Made by a program: the position numbers and the translations under genes. This document shows, piece by piece, positions 1-9,490 of a stretch of 28,390 nt of DNA (position 1 is its first letter; every line of letters begins with the position of its first letter). The stretch is from a virus. A model generated the notes under the pieces. It did no database searches, was not told the DNA's origin, and was given only the letters and a program-made list of their open reading frames with translations. The stretch is taken from the IMG/VR virus record IMGVR_UViG_3300030109_001727, positions 1 to 28,390 of that record; one strand, written 5' to 3'.

Positions 1-56
1 ACGGAGCAGCAGCCGGTAAGAACAACAGAATCTTTAAGATAACTGGTGTCGCTTGA
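1..56 (+). CDS. 3' end of an upstream virion gene (partial)
   Basis: The frame beginning at base 3 is open to a TGA at 54-56 and encodes a C-terminus ending RIFKITGVA. The next gene begins 14 bases later behind its own GGTGAT. In tailed viruses the gene just before small decoration and neck genes is often the major capsid protein, so that is the best positional guess, but 17 residues cannot establish it. The other two forward frames hit stops earlier (by base 19 and base 42). Confidence 0.45.
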   Translation, partial: GAAAGKNNRIFKITGVA

Positions 57-70
57 GGTTGGTGATTTAG

Positions 71-487
71 GTGCCAAGAAACGTTAAACTCCAAGGAGTG
101 ATGGATGGGCGTCTTGTACGCGCTATGGACGACGGCGAGGACTTCGGTTTTATCCCTGTAATGCTCAGGGTTAATACTGCGGCAGGTGCAGATAATACTG
201 TTGCTCTTACTATGGAAAGGGCTTTTACAGTAACAGACTGTCAAGCACAGAACATTGGTGGAGCAGGTGCTTCAAGTGATACACTTCAACTAAAGAATGG
301 TTCAAGTGCAATTACTAACACTCTTGATATGTCCGGTGCAGACAACGTAATTGTCCGAGCCGGTACTATTGATGACGCTCAGATGGAAATTGCCGCAGGT
401 GGTACTCTTAATGTCGTTGCTCTTGATAACACCGGAGATAACCAACCGGCAAAGATTGTTTACATCACAGGCTACTATCACAAGTAA
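71..487 (+). CDS. Small beta-rich head-region protein (decoration-like, unassigned)
   Basis: 138 residues from a GTG start at 71, chosen because GGTGAT (61-66) lies four bases upstream, the spacing seen at many starts here. The protein is rich in Gly, Ala, Thr, Asn and Asp, with alternating short hydrophobic strands and no predicted membrane segment or long helix, as expected for a beta-sandwich virion protein. It follows the possible capsid gene and precedes neck-type genes, a position where capsid decoration or head-fibre proteins are often found. I do not recognise a specific family; the decoration role is inferred from position and composition only. Confidence 0.6.
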   Translation: MPRNVKLQGVMDGRLVRAMDDGEDFGFIPVMLRVNTAAGADNTVALTMERAFTVTDCQAQNIGGAGASSDTLQLKNGSSAITNTLDMSGADNVIVRAGTIDDAQMEIAAGGTLNVVALDNTGDNQPAKIVYITGYYHK

Positions 488-497
488 GGTGATTTAA

Positions 498-635
498 GTG
501 GAAACATTTGAAGATGAATCCGGATTGTGGGAAGTTAAGCAAGTTGGCAAGAGAAAGGTTATGACTCTCGTTAAGCCAGTTAAGAAGAAGGCCGCTCCTA
601 AGAAGAAAGCAGCCAAGAAGAAGAAGAGCGAGTAA
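498..635 (+). CDS. Small protein with Lys/Ala-rich histone-tail-like C-terminus
   Basis: A 45-residue reading frame with a GTG start at 498, preceded by GGTGAT (488-493) with four bases between. The N-terminal ~20 residues are acidic to mixed (METFEDESGLWEV). The C-terminal ~20 are almost only Lys, Ala and Pro, with the pattern PVKKKAAPKKKAAKKKK. The stop is followed two bases later by the ATG of the next gene, so the two are translationally linked. A second small gene at 14319-14516 ends in a near-identical tail. Such tails resemble linker-histone or bacterial histone-like C-termini and would bind DNA or acidic surfaces; the actual role is unknown. Confidence 0.75.
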   Translation: METFEDESGLWEVKQVGKRKVMTLVKPVKKKAAPKKKAAKKKKSE

Positions 636-637
636 GC

Positions 638-1012
638 ATGGCTAAGAAGTTATCAAAGGCACAGTTGGTGTCTAAACTTAAGAAGCAGGGCATCGCTGTT
701 CCCAAGTCTGCTAAGGTTGAGGACATGCAACACAGGCTCGACCATTGGCACGGAGGCGGAGGCTTTATAGTCAGATTGCTAAAGAACCCTGCTAATGCTA
801 AGTGGGAAGGACATCCTGTAAAATTACTTAAGGATAAAAGTATTTTATACTGGATACCAAAGAGCGACATGGCTACTGAAATATTAGAATCTAAGATAGT
901 GATGAATTTAGGTCTTGTGGCGGAACCTTCAAATGACGCTCAAGTCATTGACGTACCATTGGACTACCGGATGGTGACAGAAGATGGCAGTAACGACAGC
1001 GCAGATTCGTGA
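638..1012 (+). CDS. SAP-like domain protein of the head/neck region
   Basis: 124 residues starting at the ATG two bases after the previous stop. Residues ~5-37 (LSKAQLVSKLKKQGIAVPKS..., then a second helix ending RLDHW) have the spacing of a SAP/HeH helix-extended-loop-helix motif, which in known families binds nucleic acid or acts as a small packing module. The rest has a Gly-rich turn (HGGGGF), a short beta-like region and an acidic C-terminus. The last 29 bases overlap the next gene in another frame. A second SAP-like motif occurs in the membrane protein at 9653-10015. Function in the particle is unknown; binding to packaged DNA or to the neck is a guess. Confidence 0.65.
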   Translation: MAKKLSKAQLVSKLKKQGIAVPKSAKVEDMQHRLDHWHGGGGFIVRLLKNPANAKWEGHPVKLLKDKSILYWIPKSDMATEILESKIVMNLGLVAEPSNDAQVIDVPLDYRMVTEDGSNDSADS

Positions 1013-1421
1013 TTTACTCAACAGACCTAGAGGACTGAATGAGGGTACCATTACTGAGTACATAACAATTCGCACAGCAGAAGTTAACAAGAAGGCTAGA
1101 GCCGTAGACTATTTTGGTGGTACAGCAGACAATGTACCTACTACTACACTAAAAGAATCTGCAATCAAGATGATGGTATGTGCTGATTGTCTACGTGTAC
1201 TGATTGATACAATACCAGCATGGGTACCAGAGAAAGAGCAAGGAACACAGGACGTTAGATTTAATCAACAACTTAAGTCGTTTGAAAAGCAAGCGCTTGA
1301 AGCGATAAGAGCAATAGAAGAGAAGGGTGGTGCAGCCTTCAAGGTCGATGCTACCACATCGAGAGTAGGTGGCACAACGTCAGCGCAACTGAGCGGAAGC
1401 ATTCATCCTACTAACAGATAG
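984..1421 (+). CDS. Helical neck/head-tail connector-like protein (tentative)
   Basis: 145 residues. The ATG at 984 lies inside the end of the previous gene, with GGTGAC (972-977) five bases before it. The N-terminus (IRDLLNRPRGLNEGTITEYITIRTAEV) and the following helix with a KESAIKMMVCADCLRVLIDTIPAW segment suggest a helical bundle like small gp6/gp15-type head-tail connectors, which start with a similar 'helix, then residue-rich helix for an access tunnel' layout. The C-terminal ~30 residues are Gly/Ser/Thr-rich and probably flexible. Two cysteines are present (CADC). No clear sequence family match is recognised; connector is inferred from size, helicity and position. Confidence 0.5.
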   Translation: MAVTTAQIRDLLNRPRGLNEGTITEYITIRTAEVNKKARAVDYFGGTADNVPTTTLKESAIKMMVCADCLRVLIDTIPAWVPEKEQGTQDVRFNQQLKSFEKQALEAIRAIEEKGGAAFKVDATTSRVGGTTSAQLSGSIHPTNR

Positions 1422-1432
1422 TAGGTGATGTT

Positions 1433-4400
1433 ATGGCGACAAGGACATGGAACGGCGACGTAAATACTGAATTCGCTAATGCAGCGAATTGGAGTAGCAA
1501 CACAGCCCCGGTTAGTGGAGATACAGTAGTCTTTGACTCAAGCGCAGATGCCAACGCAGTTCTTGTAGACCTGCGGCCATCTTCCGGTCAATTCGCAGAG
1601 GTAATTATAGAAAATAACTTCGACCAACTACTGTCATTTGAACACGCTACTGCGCAGATAAAAACTAATAAATTAACAATAAAAGCAAAAGGTAAAATAA
1701 AGGATACTACCGGCGGTAAAATTACCTTTGTTGGTGGTGGTACCTCTGGTGTATTTGTATTCTTCAATCATGCTGACATGGCTTCTGGGCCACTTGGTAT
1801 GTTCGATACTACTCTATCGAGAACTAGAATGTTTTTTGACTTTAGTGGCGTTACAGCCGGAACAGCAATAAAATTAGAAAACGGCGTGTATCCCAATATA
1901 CTACTTACAGGTACAGGAAACAATAGTACCTTTAGCCCTACTGCTGTGACTGCCGCAGGAACAAACACATATCCTACCACAGATATTTTGACGTTCCAAA
2001 CAGATAGCGATACTTCTATTATACCCGCTACAAAGAATCAAGCAGACCTAGGTAAGATTTTTAGAATCCACGGAGGTATATATGCACAATGCGCAGATTT
2101 TAATTGGGGTAATACTACTTTAGAAATACAACCACAGGATGCAAGCGGAAGTAAAGTACCTTACAATGGTGCTTATTTTGCAAGCGGTAATTTTAGATTT
2201 GGTACAACAGGCAAGATATTCAAAGCCAAATACAATCATCTTCGTATTGCATCCAATACCGGAAAGTATTTCGAATTAGATTCTGGTGCTATTTTATCTT
2301 GCAATAAATTAACTATTTTACCTAACGCAAGATTTTATGGGCCTGATACTACTGTAAACAAAGGAGCGGAAATACAAACTATAGAACAACCCACTATACA
2401 GGGCGATTGGAACTTTGCGCAGATAGCCGAGGGTATTTACAGAAGTAGGAGCAACCCGCCACCGTATCAAGAATACCATAGCATTCTCGCTAACAATCTA
2501 GGGTCAAACGGTCAGGTATTAGCCATCGCTTCTGACGGCTCGCTTGAGTGGTCTTCTTCCGCAGGTGGTGGGGGAGTAACAGTTGAAAATGCTGGCAACG
2601 CACTAAGCACTACTGCTACTATTCTTGACTTTACTGGTAATGGAGTGACAGCAAGCGGTTCGGGCGCCGAAAAAACTATTGCAATTAGTAACACTAACCA
2701 ACTTACTGAGTTTACCTTAGCGGGAGATAGCGGAAGCAGTCAGACTATTGCACATGGCAATACTTTAACAATAGCGGGCGGTACTAACATTAGTTCTGTA
2801 GCAAGTGCTACTGATACAATTACGCTAAATGTAGATGATGCTTTTATTAAGAATGACGCTAACGATACCACAAGTGGCACTATAACTGCGGCGGGGTTTA
2901 CTACTACGGATGGTCCTGTTAGTTTTAAGAGAGATAATAATAGTGCCGTGACAATGGTAGTAGAACAAGACGGTGACGGAGATATTGCTACCTTTAAAGG
3001 CGCAAGCGATGAGTTACTTACTATTAGAAGAACGGGAAGCATTAAATTTAACTTAAGCACTGCCGGTGGCTCGGCTACTGAAAATATAATATCTTATCGT
3101 GATACTGGCGGCGATGAAAGAACCCTTCTTTCTGTGGATGCCGGAACAATTGTTCTTCATAATCGCGGCCCTGATGGTGATGTGGAAATTAGGGGAAACA
3201 CTAGCACTGCCGGAGCAAGCGGAGAAACAACCATAGCAAAGTTTGAAGATACTGCAATTAATCTTTACAAAAATGTCGTAGTAGGAGGCAACCTAACTGT
3301 AAGCGGTACTACAACAACTCTTTCTTCGACCACAGTTGCTACAGGCGACTCTATGCTTTCTCTTGCTACAGGACAAACGACAGAAGGTGCAGACGCAATT
3401 GACATAGGGTTGTATGGAACATATAACGTGGATGATGGCGATGCTGGTAGTAGCACAGGTATTCAGAAATGGGCTGGACTATTTAGGGATGCCAACGATA
3501 GCGGTAAATTTAAGTTGTTTAAAGACGTACAAGCCGAACCTACTACTACTGTAAATACTAGCGCGACAGGCTACACAGTAGCAAGTCTAGTTGCTAATCT
3601 TGAGGGTAACGTCACAGGAAATGTAACAGGAAATGTAAGCGGCTCTGCCGGTTCTGCTACAGGAAATGCCGCGACTGCGACAGCGCTAGAGACTGCAAGG
3701 GCAATCAACGGTGTGAACTTTGATGGTACTGCCGCTATTACTGTCCCAGCCGCAGGTAGTACACTTACTGATACAGTCACAGTAGCAAAGGGTGGTACAG
3801 GCGCAACAAGCCTAACAAATAATGCTATACTAACAGGGGCAGGGACAAGTGCCATCACAGCAGAATCTACCTTTACTTATGTAACAGGTGTTTTAGAAAT
3901 GAACGTAGGTTCAGATGGTTCTAATGATGCGGCTAACATGGTCTTAGATGGTCATGTCACATCTAGCACTAACACAGTATCAGAAATATTAGTGAAAAAC
4001 AAAGGCGATTCTATTACTAGAATTCTAACGGGTAGGGATAGTTCTGATACTGCGGGATTCCTCACTTTCTCAACACAACCCTCCGGTGGTAGCATAACAG
4101 AAAGAATGAGAATAACTTCTGCGGGTAATATCGGAATAGGCACTACAAGTCCCACCTTCCCTCTTCATCTGACATACACAGATGATGATACTGGGCCGGA
4201 AGGAGGCCATGCTTCGGGTGCATCAGGGACAATCGGTACAAGCGCAGAAGGCGGCGGTTTGTATATCGAGAACGAATCAACACAAGATGGTTCTTATGCG
4301 GGCATCACATTCAGAACCGATACTGCCGATGCTAGGATTGCATGGCAATCAGTAGGGTCGAGCCTTGTCAATGAAGGGCAAATGTCATTCTATCTTGACA

Positions 4401-7400
4401 CCCATGACACAGATGGCGGAAGTCCTGATGCAGTATTTACTCTTGAAGAGGTTCTTCGACTCAGAGGTGGAAGTTCTGATTCCGACAGCAATCTTGCATA
4501 CAATCTTGCATACATCAATGGTAGGCTTGGAGTAGGCACTTCGGCTCCCTCAACGCCAGTTCATATCAGAACCACTACTACTTCTCTAGACAATGTTTTA
4601 TTGTTGGAAAACAACGGAGGTAGTGGGTCGCCCGGTGTAGGAATCAAGATGTTCTCCAATGTGGGAACAGCAAACTACCTTGAGATTTTGCATGACGCTT
4701 TCGGCCATACCAACTTCAAGACTGTAAACGGTTCATCGACATACAGTCAGCAATTGTATCTGCAAAATGACGGGAAGGTTTCGTTTGGAACGGGTAATGT
4801 GGGAATAGGCACTACGAGTCCCGATACTCCCCTCCATGTTGCAGGGTCAAGTCATAAGATGCTGACGCTTGAAAGACAAGTGGATAACGAGGGTTATTGG
4901 GCGGGCATTGAGTTTCAACTAGGAGATGATAATTCAACAACGGCAGGTCACATCTATGGTATCATTGGTGGTGCAATAGAAGACCACACTAACGGTGCAG
5001 AAGACGGATTCCTAACATTCCAAACATCGCTTGCGGGAACAACTGCTGAGAAGATGAGAATTACATCTGCCGGCCAACTTCTAGTCGGGAAGACAGCATC
5101 AGTAGCAAGCGAAACTAGGAAACTAGAGGTTGAAGGTAGCATAGCCGCCGCAAGTGGTGGTACAGGTGGAGTAGGATTCCACATGAAGAACTCCGAAGGG
5201 GAGTTCCTGATGTACACCGATGGCGGGGATATGCTTATCAAGGACTACGCAGGTTCAGACACATACCCATTCAAGATAGTAGGTGCGGCTGAGACTGATA
5301 CTTTAAAAATAATGACAGGGGGAGATGTTCGCGTCAAAGATAGACTTGGGGTAGGAACAGATAGCCCCTCTACAAAATTAGAAGTCGTTGGAGACATAAC
5401 CGCAGAGAGGTTAAATCTTCTCAAAAGTAGTGGCTATGCTAGTATAGAGATGGGTGGCCCATCGGGTGCTTTCATAGACTTTAAGAATGATATTACTACC
5501 CCCGATGATTTTGATGCTAGGATAATCACAGACGGAACAGGGTTGGATATTGTCACTAGCGGTTCTAATCATATTACCCTAAAAACAAATGGTTCGCAGA
5601 GGCTTAAGGTGGAAGATGCTACAATTACAATGTACCCATCAACTCTTCAATTTACTACTACAGGTGCGCCTACGATAAAAGGCGGAAACCATAATCCGCT
5701 AACGATTTACGGTAATCAAGATGGAACCCCTACTTCAACATCTAGCAACGTAGTCACACGTTCAACTGCGGCGGCACTAGACTTCGATGTAAACTCAAGT
5801 CAGCAATTGGCTATGAGAATTAAGGACAACAAGGATGTAGATGTGTATGGTGTTTTGAGTGGGCCGGGAGTAGCAAGAGGGGGCTACGGTGCTAACTCGT
5901 TCCATTTTGGTGCGACAGGAAGCACAGAGGATGACGATTGGTATGAGGTATTCCGATGGACTCCTAACGCTACGATGAGCGCAACCACTTCAAACCAATA
6001 CAGAAACTTTGCCGCAAGATTCCAAGTCGTAGGAAGAGGTCTTCAAAGAATAAACTTCGATATGTATGTCCGTGGTGAGTATGGGGTTCAAGGCGACTCA
6101 GGTTGGTGGGCTAGGGAGTTCATCATAGACGGTCTTTCCCAAAGCACAGACGCAGATGGGAACGCTTCGCCCGATGGAGACTCTATCTTCAAGATGGTCT
6201 ACAACGCTGGCAATAGTTTGAGTATGCCCTATGCAAGCCTGTATATGAGAAGGGATGAGGATTGGGAGATAAGAACCTGCAACCTAGTATCCATGTTCAC
6301 CAATTGTGTCTTTGAGTTCAAAGACACCAACGTCGGAGAAACGACACCGACAAATGATACTCATACAGGCTCATATGATTTGTCTCCTTCAATCAGAAAG
6401 AAACTGAGAGTAGATGTGAACAACCAATTAATCAACGGTGTAGAACCAACTGGAATCTACTTTGATGAGTCAAACGATAGACTCGGAATAGGCACCGCAA
6501 GTCCCGCCGAACCACTACACGTTCTAGGAGCGGATAGCGGCCCAATTGCCAAGTTTGAGAGAGATGGGCAAGAGAGCGTGTTTATCAGTGGAAACAATGG
6601 GTGGGGCAATCTATACACAAGCGATGCCGTTCTTGCTTTTGGTACAGGAGGGAGTTCGGGTGCTAATTCTCAAATGATATTGAGTAGTAATGCTTTAATT
6701 ATAGGAGATGGTGATGCTACTGCCGTGACTGATGGTGCTAAACTACACGTTCACGATACAGACGGCTATTCCCTTATTCAAGCAACGGGTACGGGTTCGG
6801 ATTGGATTAATGCTGGGTTGCTATTGACTCAGAGACAAACAGGTTCGCAATATCGAGGTCTTGGTGTATTCATGCACGATGAAACGCATGACACAGAATG
6901 GTTCGCTGGTAGGGCTTATAATAGTGAAGACGAATACATCATAGCCTATGATAGTGCGGCTTCCTCTCACTATAACAAATTAGCCTCTTCTGACCCTAAT
7001 AATATAGATAGCGGTGCTACTAACCTATTAGTTATGGACACATGGGGTAGAATGTATAGCGATTATGGGGGCTATGTAGATGGGAATATGATTTCTTCTA
7101 ACTCTTGGTACCCCATGTCTGACTTGAGTACGCTACCGCGTGGTTTTATCATCAATGGAGCGGCTGATGAAAACTCGATAGTCTGGGGAGAAACACCGCT
7201 TGGTTTTGGGGATGACTTCGGAAGAGGTTTATTGTGGAGATGCCAAGATAACGGAAGTGGGAGTGCGAGTGGGGGATTCTTGAATGCAAACCCTCAACCT
7301 AGAATAGACCCAGAAAAAACTTATCGGCTATCTGTTTGGGTAAAGAGAAGCCACTTAACCGAAGGTGCTTACTATTTGGGTGCATACGGTCTATCTAATG

Positions 7401-9025
7401 CAACAGGTTCTAATCAAGGTCTTCAAGACCCATCGAAGAGAGGTACACTAAATGGTAACTCTAGTGCTGGTTCAACTACGCTAGACCTTAACTCCGATGA
7501 GAGTATGCCCGACCCCGGTGGTGCAACTCGCTATGCAGTAATTAATAACGAAGATACAATCACATATACTGGTAAAAGTGGCGACCAACTAACGGGTATT
7601 CCATCTAGTGGTACTTACGCAATAGACAAGGTACACGGTTCGGGCGCGGTTGTCCAGTACGTTGAGCAAAATGCTTACTTTAAATCTGGTGATTTACCAG
7701 AAGTAGATAAGTGGTATCTAGTCGTAGGCTACATACGCGGTAAGGGAGATACAGGAGACTTTACGGACAGGAGTGCGGTATATGACGGCGAGACAGGAAT
7801 GAAAGTCGGTGAGGGCGGAGACTTTATGTGGATGCCTACTAACACTCACGGTAAGTTTAGAGTCTATATGTTTTACAGTGACGATAACCCAGAGCAGATA
7901 CAACATATGTTTGACCCACGATTTGAAGAGTTAAGTTCAGCACCTTCTCTCGCTCAATACTTCCCCCTTAGAGCAGATGGCTTAACTTCTCAACAACAAG
8001 TTTACATTAAGGAACAGGCTTCTGCGAAAACCGATACTGCCGGTTATGGGCAACTATGGGTCAAAAACTCGGCACCTAACGAATTGTATTTCACTGATGA
8101 TGCAGGTACGGATATCCCCATAAGCAGTATTCCAAATGGTGCAAACAACCGCGTACTCACGGCAACCGGCGCAAGCGGGATGAACGCCGAAGCCAACATG
8201 ACCTTCGATGGTTCTGACCTCATAGTGGACAATGGTGCAACTGCTAGGGTAAGAGCGCAAGGTACTAGCAACTACGCTTCAACCATAGTCGCCTATTCGG
8301 GTGGCGCATATCTAGCGATGGGTGATATGGATTCCAATGAAACGACATTTTTGCAAATGGGAGCGTATGGTGGTATCAATAACTTTGACACCAAAACAAG
8401 AGACTTCCACCTATACGGGACAAACACAACCACAGGATTCTATTTCGATGAGTCGGCAGGGAAGTTTGGAATAGGTGACACTACACCTTCCTACAAACTA
8501 GATGTAAATGGTGACATAAGAGCGCAAGACGATATTTATACTGACAAACTCATAGCAAGTCAAGGTATTAGGTCTAGTAGCAGAGCCTCTTTTAACACCA
8601 TGCAGATGTACTACTACGACAGGCAAAGCATGGGTACGGATGCGGTTTATCTTCGTGTGCCTGTTGGTGGCTCATCAAGTGCCAATCCGGGTTTTTATGC
8701 GATGCCTCATGCGGGTCAAGTTATGCAAGTTATGTTTGGTTTCTATGGACAGACTCTCGCTACTAGCGGTACTGACACATGGACAATACATAAGATTAAT
8801 ACTGGTGGAACTACGGCATCAGTAAATATGGATATAAATTTCGCTAATCTTAACAGAATCGGTACTACAAACAATTACAATATATTAGTGGATGTATCAG
8901 TATTAAGTGATGCAAGTAATCTAAATTTCGCGGTAGGTGATATACTACAAATACAGAGGACTGATGGTAGCCCCATTGACATAGAAAACGTTAATGCACA
9001 GTTATGGGTAGTGTTTGACATATAG
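1433..9025 (+). CDS. Giant 2530-residue receptor-binding fibre
   Basis: The start is ATG with GGTGAT three bases upstream. The N-terminus (TWNGDVNTEFANAANW, then a PVSGDTVVF turn) resembles autotransporter/adhesin beta-helix openings. Residues ~725-803 are a low-complexity Gly/Asn/Thr shaft (GNVTGNVTGNVSG). Six GIGT/GVGT-x-SP-type motifs (GIGTTSP, GVGTSAP, GVGTDSP, GIGTASP, GIGDTTP) at residues ~900, 1032, 1124, 1305, 1684 and 2345, each followed by LHV/LEV/LDV, are the repeats typical of large phage tail fibres. Residues ~1893-2110 look like a carbohydrate-binding jelly roll (YRLSVWVKR) interrupted by a small beta-module. The C-terminus ends in a compact beta domain; no S74 self-cleaving chaperone motif is seen. 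It would bind the host surface. Its site between head and neck genes is unusual, so a head fibre is also possible. Confidence 0.88.
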   Translation: MATRTWNGDVNTEFANAANWSSNTAPVSGDTVVFDSSADANAVLVDLRPSSGQFAEVIIENNFDQLLSFEHATAQIKTNKLTIKAKGKIKDTTGGKITFVGGGTSGVFVFFNHADMASGPLGMFDTTLSRTRMFFDFSGVTAGTAIKLENGVYPNILLTGTGNNSTFSPTAVTAAGTNTYPTTDILTFQTDSDTSIIPATKNQADLGKIFRIHGGIYAQCADFNWGNTTLEIQPQDASGSKVPYNGAYFASGNFRFGTTGKIFKAKYNHLRIASNTGKYFELDSGAILSCNKLTILPNARFYGPDTTVNKGAEIQTIEQPTIQGDWNFAQIAEGIYRSRSNPPPYQEYHSILANNLGSNGQVLAIASDGSLEWSSSAGGGGVTVENAGNALSTTATILDFTGNGVTASGSGAEKTIAISNTNQLTEFTLAGDSGSSQTIAHGNTLTIAGGTNISSVASATDTITLNVDDAFIKNDANDTTSGTITAAGFTTTDGPVSFKRDNNSAVTMVVEQDGDGDIATFKGASDELLTIRRTGSIKFNLSTAGGSATENIISYRDTGGDERTLLSVDAGTIVLHNRGPDGDVEIRGNTSTAGASGETTIAKFEDTAINLYKNVVVGGNLTVSGTTTTLSSTTVATGDSMLSLATGQTTEGADAIDIGLYGTYNVDDGDAGSSTGIQKWAGLFRDANDSGKFKLFKDVQAEPTTTVNTSATGYTVASLVANLEGNVTGNVTGNVSGSAGSATGNAATATALETARAINGVNFDGTAAITVPAAGSTLTDTVTVAKGGTGATSLTNNAILTGAGTSAITAESTFTYVTGVLEMNVGSDGSNDAANMVLDGHVTSSTNTVSEILVKNKGDSITRILTGRDSSDTAGFLTFSTQPSGGSITERMRITSAGNIGIGTTSPTFPLHLTYTDDDTGPEGGHASGASGTIGTSAEGGGLYIENESTQDGSYAGITFRTDTADARIAWQSVGSSLVNEGQMSFYLDTHDTDGGSPDAVFTLEEVLRLRGGSSDSDSNLAYNLAYINGRLGVGTSAPSTPVHIRTTTTSLDNVLLLENNGGSGSPGVGIKMFSNVGTANYLEILHDAFGHTNFKTVNGSSTYSQQLYLQNDGKVSFGTGNVGIGTTSPDTPLHVAGSSHKMLTLERQVDNEGYWAGIEFQLGDDNSTTAGHIYGIIGGAIEDHTNGAEDGFLTFQTSLAGTTAEKMRITSAGQLLVGKTASVASETRKLEVEGSIAAASGGTGGVGFHMKNSEGEFLMYTDGGDMLIKDYAGSDTYPFKIVGAAETDTLKIMTGGDVRVKDRLGVGTDSPSTKLEVVGDITAERLNLLKSSGYASIEMGGPSGAFIDFKNDITTPDDFDARIITDGTGLDIVTSGSNHITLKTNGSQRLKVEDATITMYPSTLQFTTTGAPTIKGGNHNPLTIYGNQDGTPTSTSSNVVTRSTAAALDFDVNSSQQLAMRIKDNKDVDVYGVLSGPGVARGGYGANSFHFGATGSTEDDDWYEVFRWTPNATMSATTSNQYRNFAARFQVVGRGLQRINFDMYVRGEYGVQGDSGWWAREFIIDGLSQSTDADGNASPDGDSIFKMVYNAGNSLSMPYASLYMRRDEDWEIRTCNLVSMFTNCVFEFKDTNVGETTPTNDTHTGSYDLSPSIRKKLRVDVNNQLINGVEPTGIYFDESNDRLGIGTASPAEPLHVLGADSGPIAKFERDGQESVFISGNNGWGNLYTSDAVLAFGTGGSSGANSQMILSSNALIIGDGDATAVTDGAKLHVHDTDGYSLIQATGTGSDWINAGLLLTQRQTGSQYRGLGVFMHDETHDTEWFAGRAYNSEDEYIIAYDSAASSHYNKLASSDPNNIDSGATNLLVMDTWGRMYSDYGGYVDGNMISSNSWYPMSDLSTLPRGFIINGAADENSIVWGETPLGFGDDFGRGLLWRCQDNGSGSASGGFLNANPQPRIDPEKTYRLSVWVKRSHLTEGAYYLGAYGLSNATGSNQGLQDPSKRGTLNGNSSAGSTTLDLNSDESMPDPGGATRYAVINNEDTITYTGKSGDQLTGIPSSGTYAIDKVHGSGAVVQYVEQNAYFKSGDLPEVDKWYLVVGYIRGKGDTGDFTDRSAVYDGETGMKVGEGGDFMWMPTNTHGKFRVYMFYSDDNPEQIQHMFDPRFEELSSAPSLAQYFPLRADGLTSQQQVYIKEQASAKTDTAGYGQLWVKNSAPNELYFTDDAGTDIPISSIPNGANNRVLTATGASGMNAEANMTFDGSDLIVDNGATARVRAQGTSNYASTIVAYSGGAYLAMGDMDSNETTFLQMGAYGGINNFDTKTRDFHLYGTNTTTGFYFDESAGKFGIGDTTPSYKLDVNGDIRAQDDIYTDKLIASQGIRSSSRASFNTMQMYYYDRQSMGTDAVYLRVPVGGSSSANPGFYAMPHAGQVMQVMFGFYGQTLATSGTDTWTIHKINTGGTTASVNMDINFANLNRIGTTNNYNILVDVSVLSDASNLNFAVGDILQIQRTDGSPIDIENVNAQLWVVFDI

Positions 9026-9033
9026 GTGATAAC

Positions 9034-9243
9034 ATGGATTGGGATGAATTAAGAGGAATGAGAGATACCGCACTATTGCAGATGGACAAGTATCAATTGA
9101 CGCTTGCGTATGCGGCATTAACACAAACGCAGAAGAATGAGTTAGCAACATACAGAACGGCCTTGCTTACTCTTCCGCAAGACTACGATACTACGGCAGA
9201 AGCATTGGCTAACTTTCCTACAAAACCCTCTTGGATGGCATAA
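9034..9243 (+). CDS. Tail fibre assembly chaperone-like protein (Phage_tail_APC type)
   Basis: 69 residues; GGTGAT at 9025-9030 overlaps the stop codon of the fibre gene and lies three bases before this ATG, so the two are coupled. The layout WDELRGMRDTALLQMDKY ... YRTALLTLPQDYDT ... FPTKPSW matches the small phage tail assembly chaperone family often encoded just after a large fibre gene: an N-terminal 'RD-LL--D' helix, then 'YR--L--LP', then a proline/tryptophan end. In that family the protein assists folding or assembly of the fibre and is not expected in the finished particle. Adjacent position behind the largest fibre, which lacks a visible self-chaperone, fits this role. Confidence 0.72.
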   Translation: MDWDELRGMRDTALLQMDKYQLTLAYAALTQTQKNELATYRTALLTLPQDYDTTAEALANFPTKPSWMA

Positions 9244-9245
9244 TA

Positions 9246-9253
9246 CTTATATA
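9246..9253 (+). promoter_or_regulatory. Archaeal TATA-box-like promoter element
   Basis: The octamer CTTATATA, in the 31-base gap after the fibre chaperone gene, matches the archaeal TATA-box consensus (YTTAWATA). Its centre is about 26 bases from the ATG at 9275, the usual distance from an archaeal TATA box to the transcription start, so the message may begin at or next to the start codon (leaderless). No strong purine-rich BRE is seen upstream. Confidence 0.5.
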
Positions 9254-9274
9254 CACTTGGGGTGTGGAAAAATT

Positions 9275-9490
9275 ATGAGTGAAGAGATGAGTGAATTGGA
9301 TATGATTAGGCAGGTCGCGTCAGACAGGCTTATTTATATGCGACTAATGGAGAAAGCCGTGAATGACATTGACAATGTGTTGTCTGGTCTCAAGCGTGAT
9401 ATTATGGAAGTATCTAACCAAGTGGCTATGAGAAACCAAGATATGACTATGGTACAAGAGGAAGAGACAGATGAGTCAGCCGAAGAGTAG
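9275..9490 (+). CDS. Small acidic helical protein, possible coiled coil (unknown)
   Basis: 71 residues from ATG 9275. A TTG at 9257 would add six residues (MGCGKI), but it has no better translation signal, and the TATA-like element at 9246-9253 would place the transcript start near 9275. The sequence is predicted to be almost wholly helical (SELDMIRQVASDRLIYMRLMEKAVNDIDNVLSGL) with heptad-like hydrophobic spacing, ending in an acidic tail EEEETDESAEE-like. Its last 20 bases overlap the next gene. Function unknown; small coiled-coil proteins beside membrane proteins could be accessory lysis or structural factors, but nothing in the sequence shows it. Confidence 0.7.
   Translation: MSEEMSELDMIRQVASDRLIYMRLMEKAVNDIDNVLSGLKRDIMEVSNQVAMRNQDMTMVQEEETDESAEE

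Noticed and set aside
8461-9025. S74-type intramolecular chaperone at the end of the fibre
   Set aside because: The GIGT-SP repeats often precede such a domain, but the C-terminus lacks its Ser-Lys cleavage pattern and helices; an external chaperone gene follows instead.
9257-9274. TTG start giving MGCGKI extension of the 9275 gene
   Set aside because: There is no ribosome site for it, and a transcript from the TATA-like element would begin after it.
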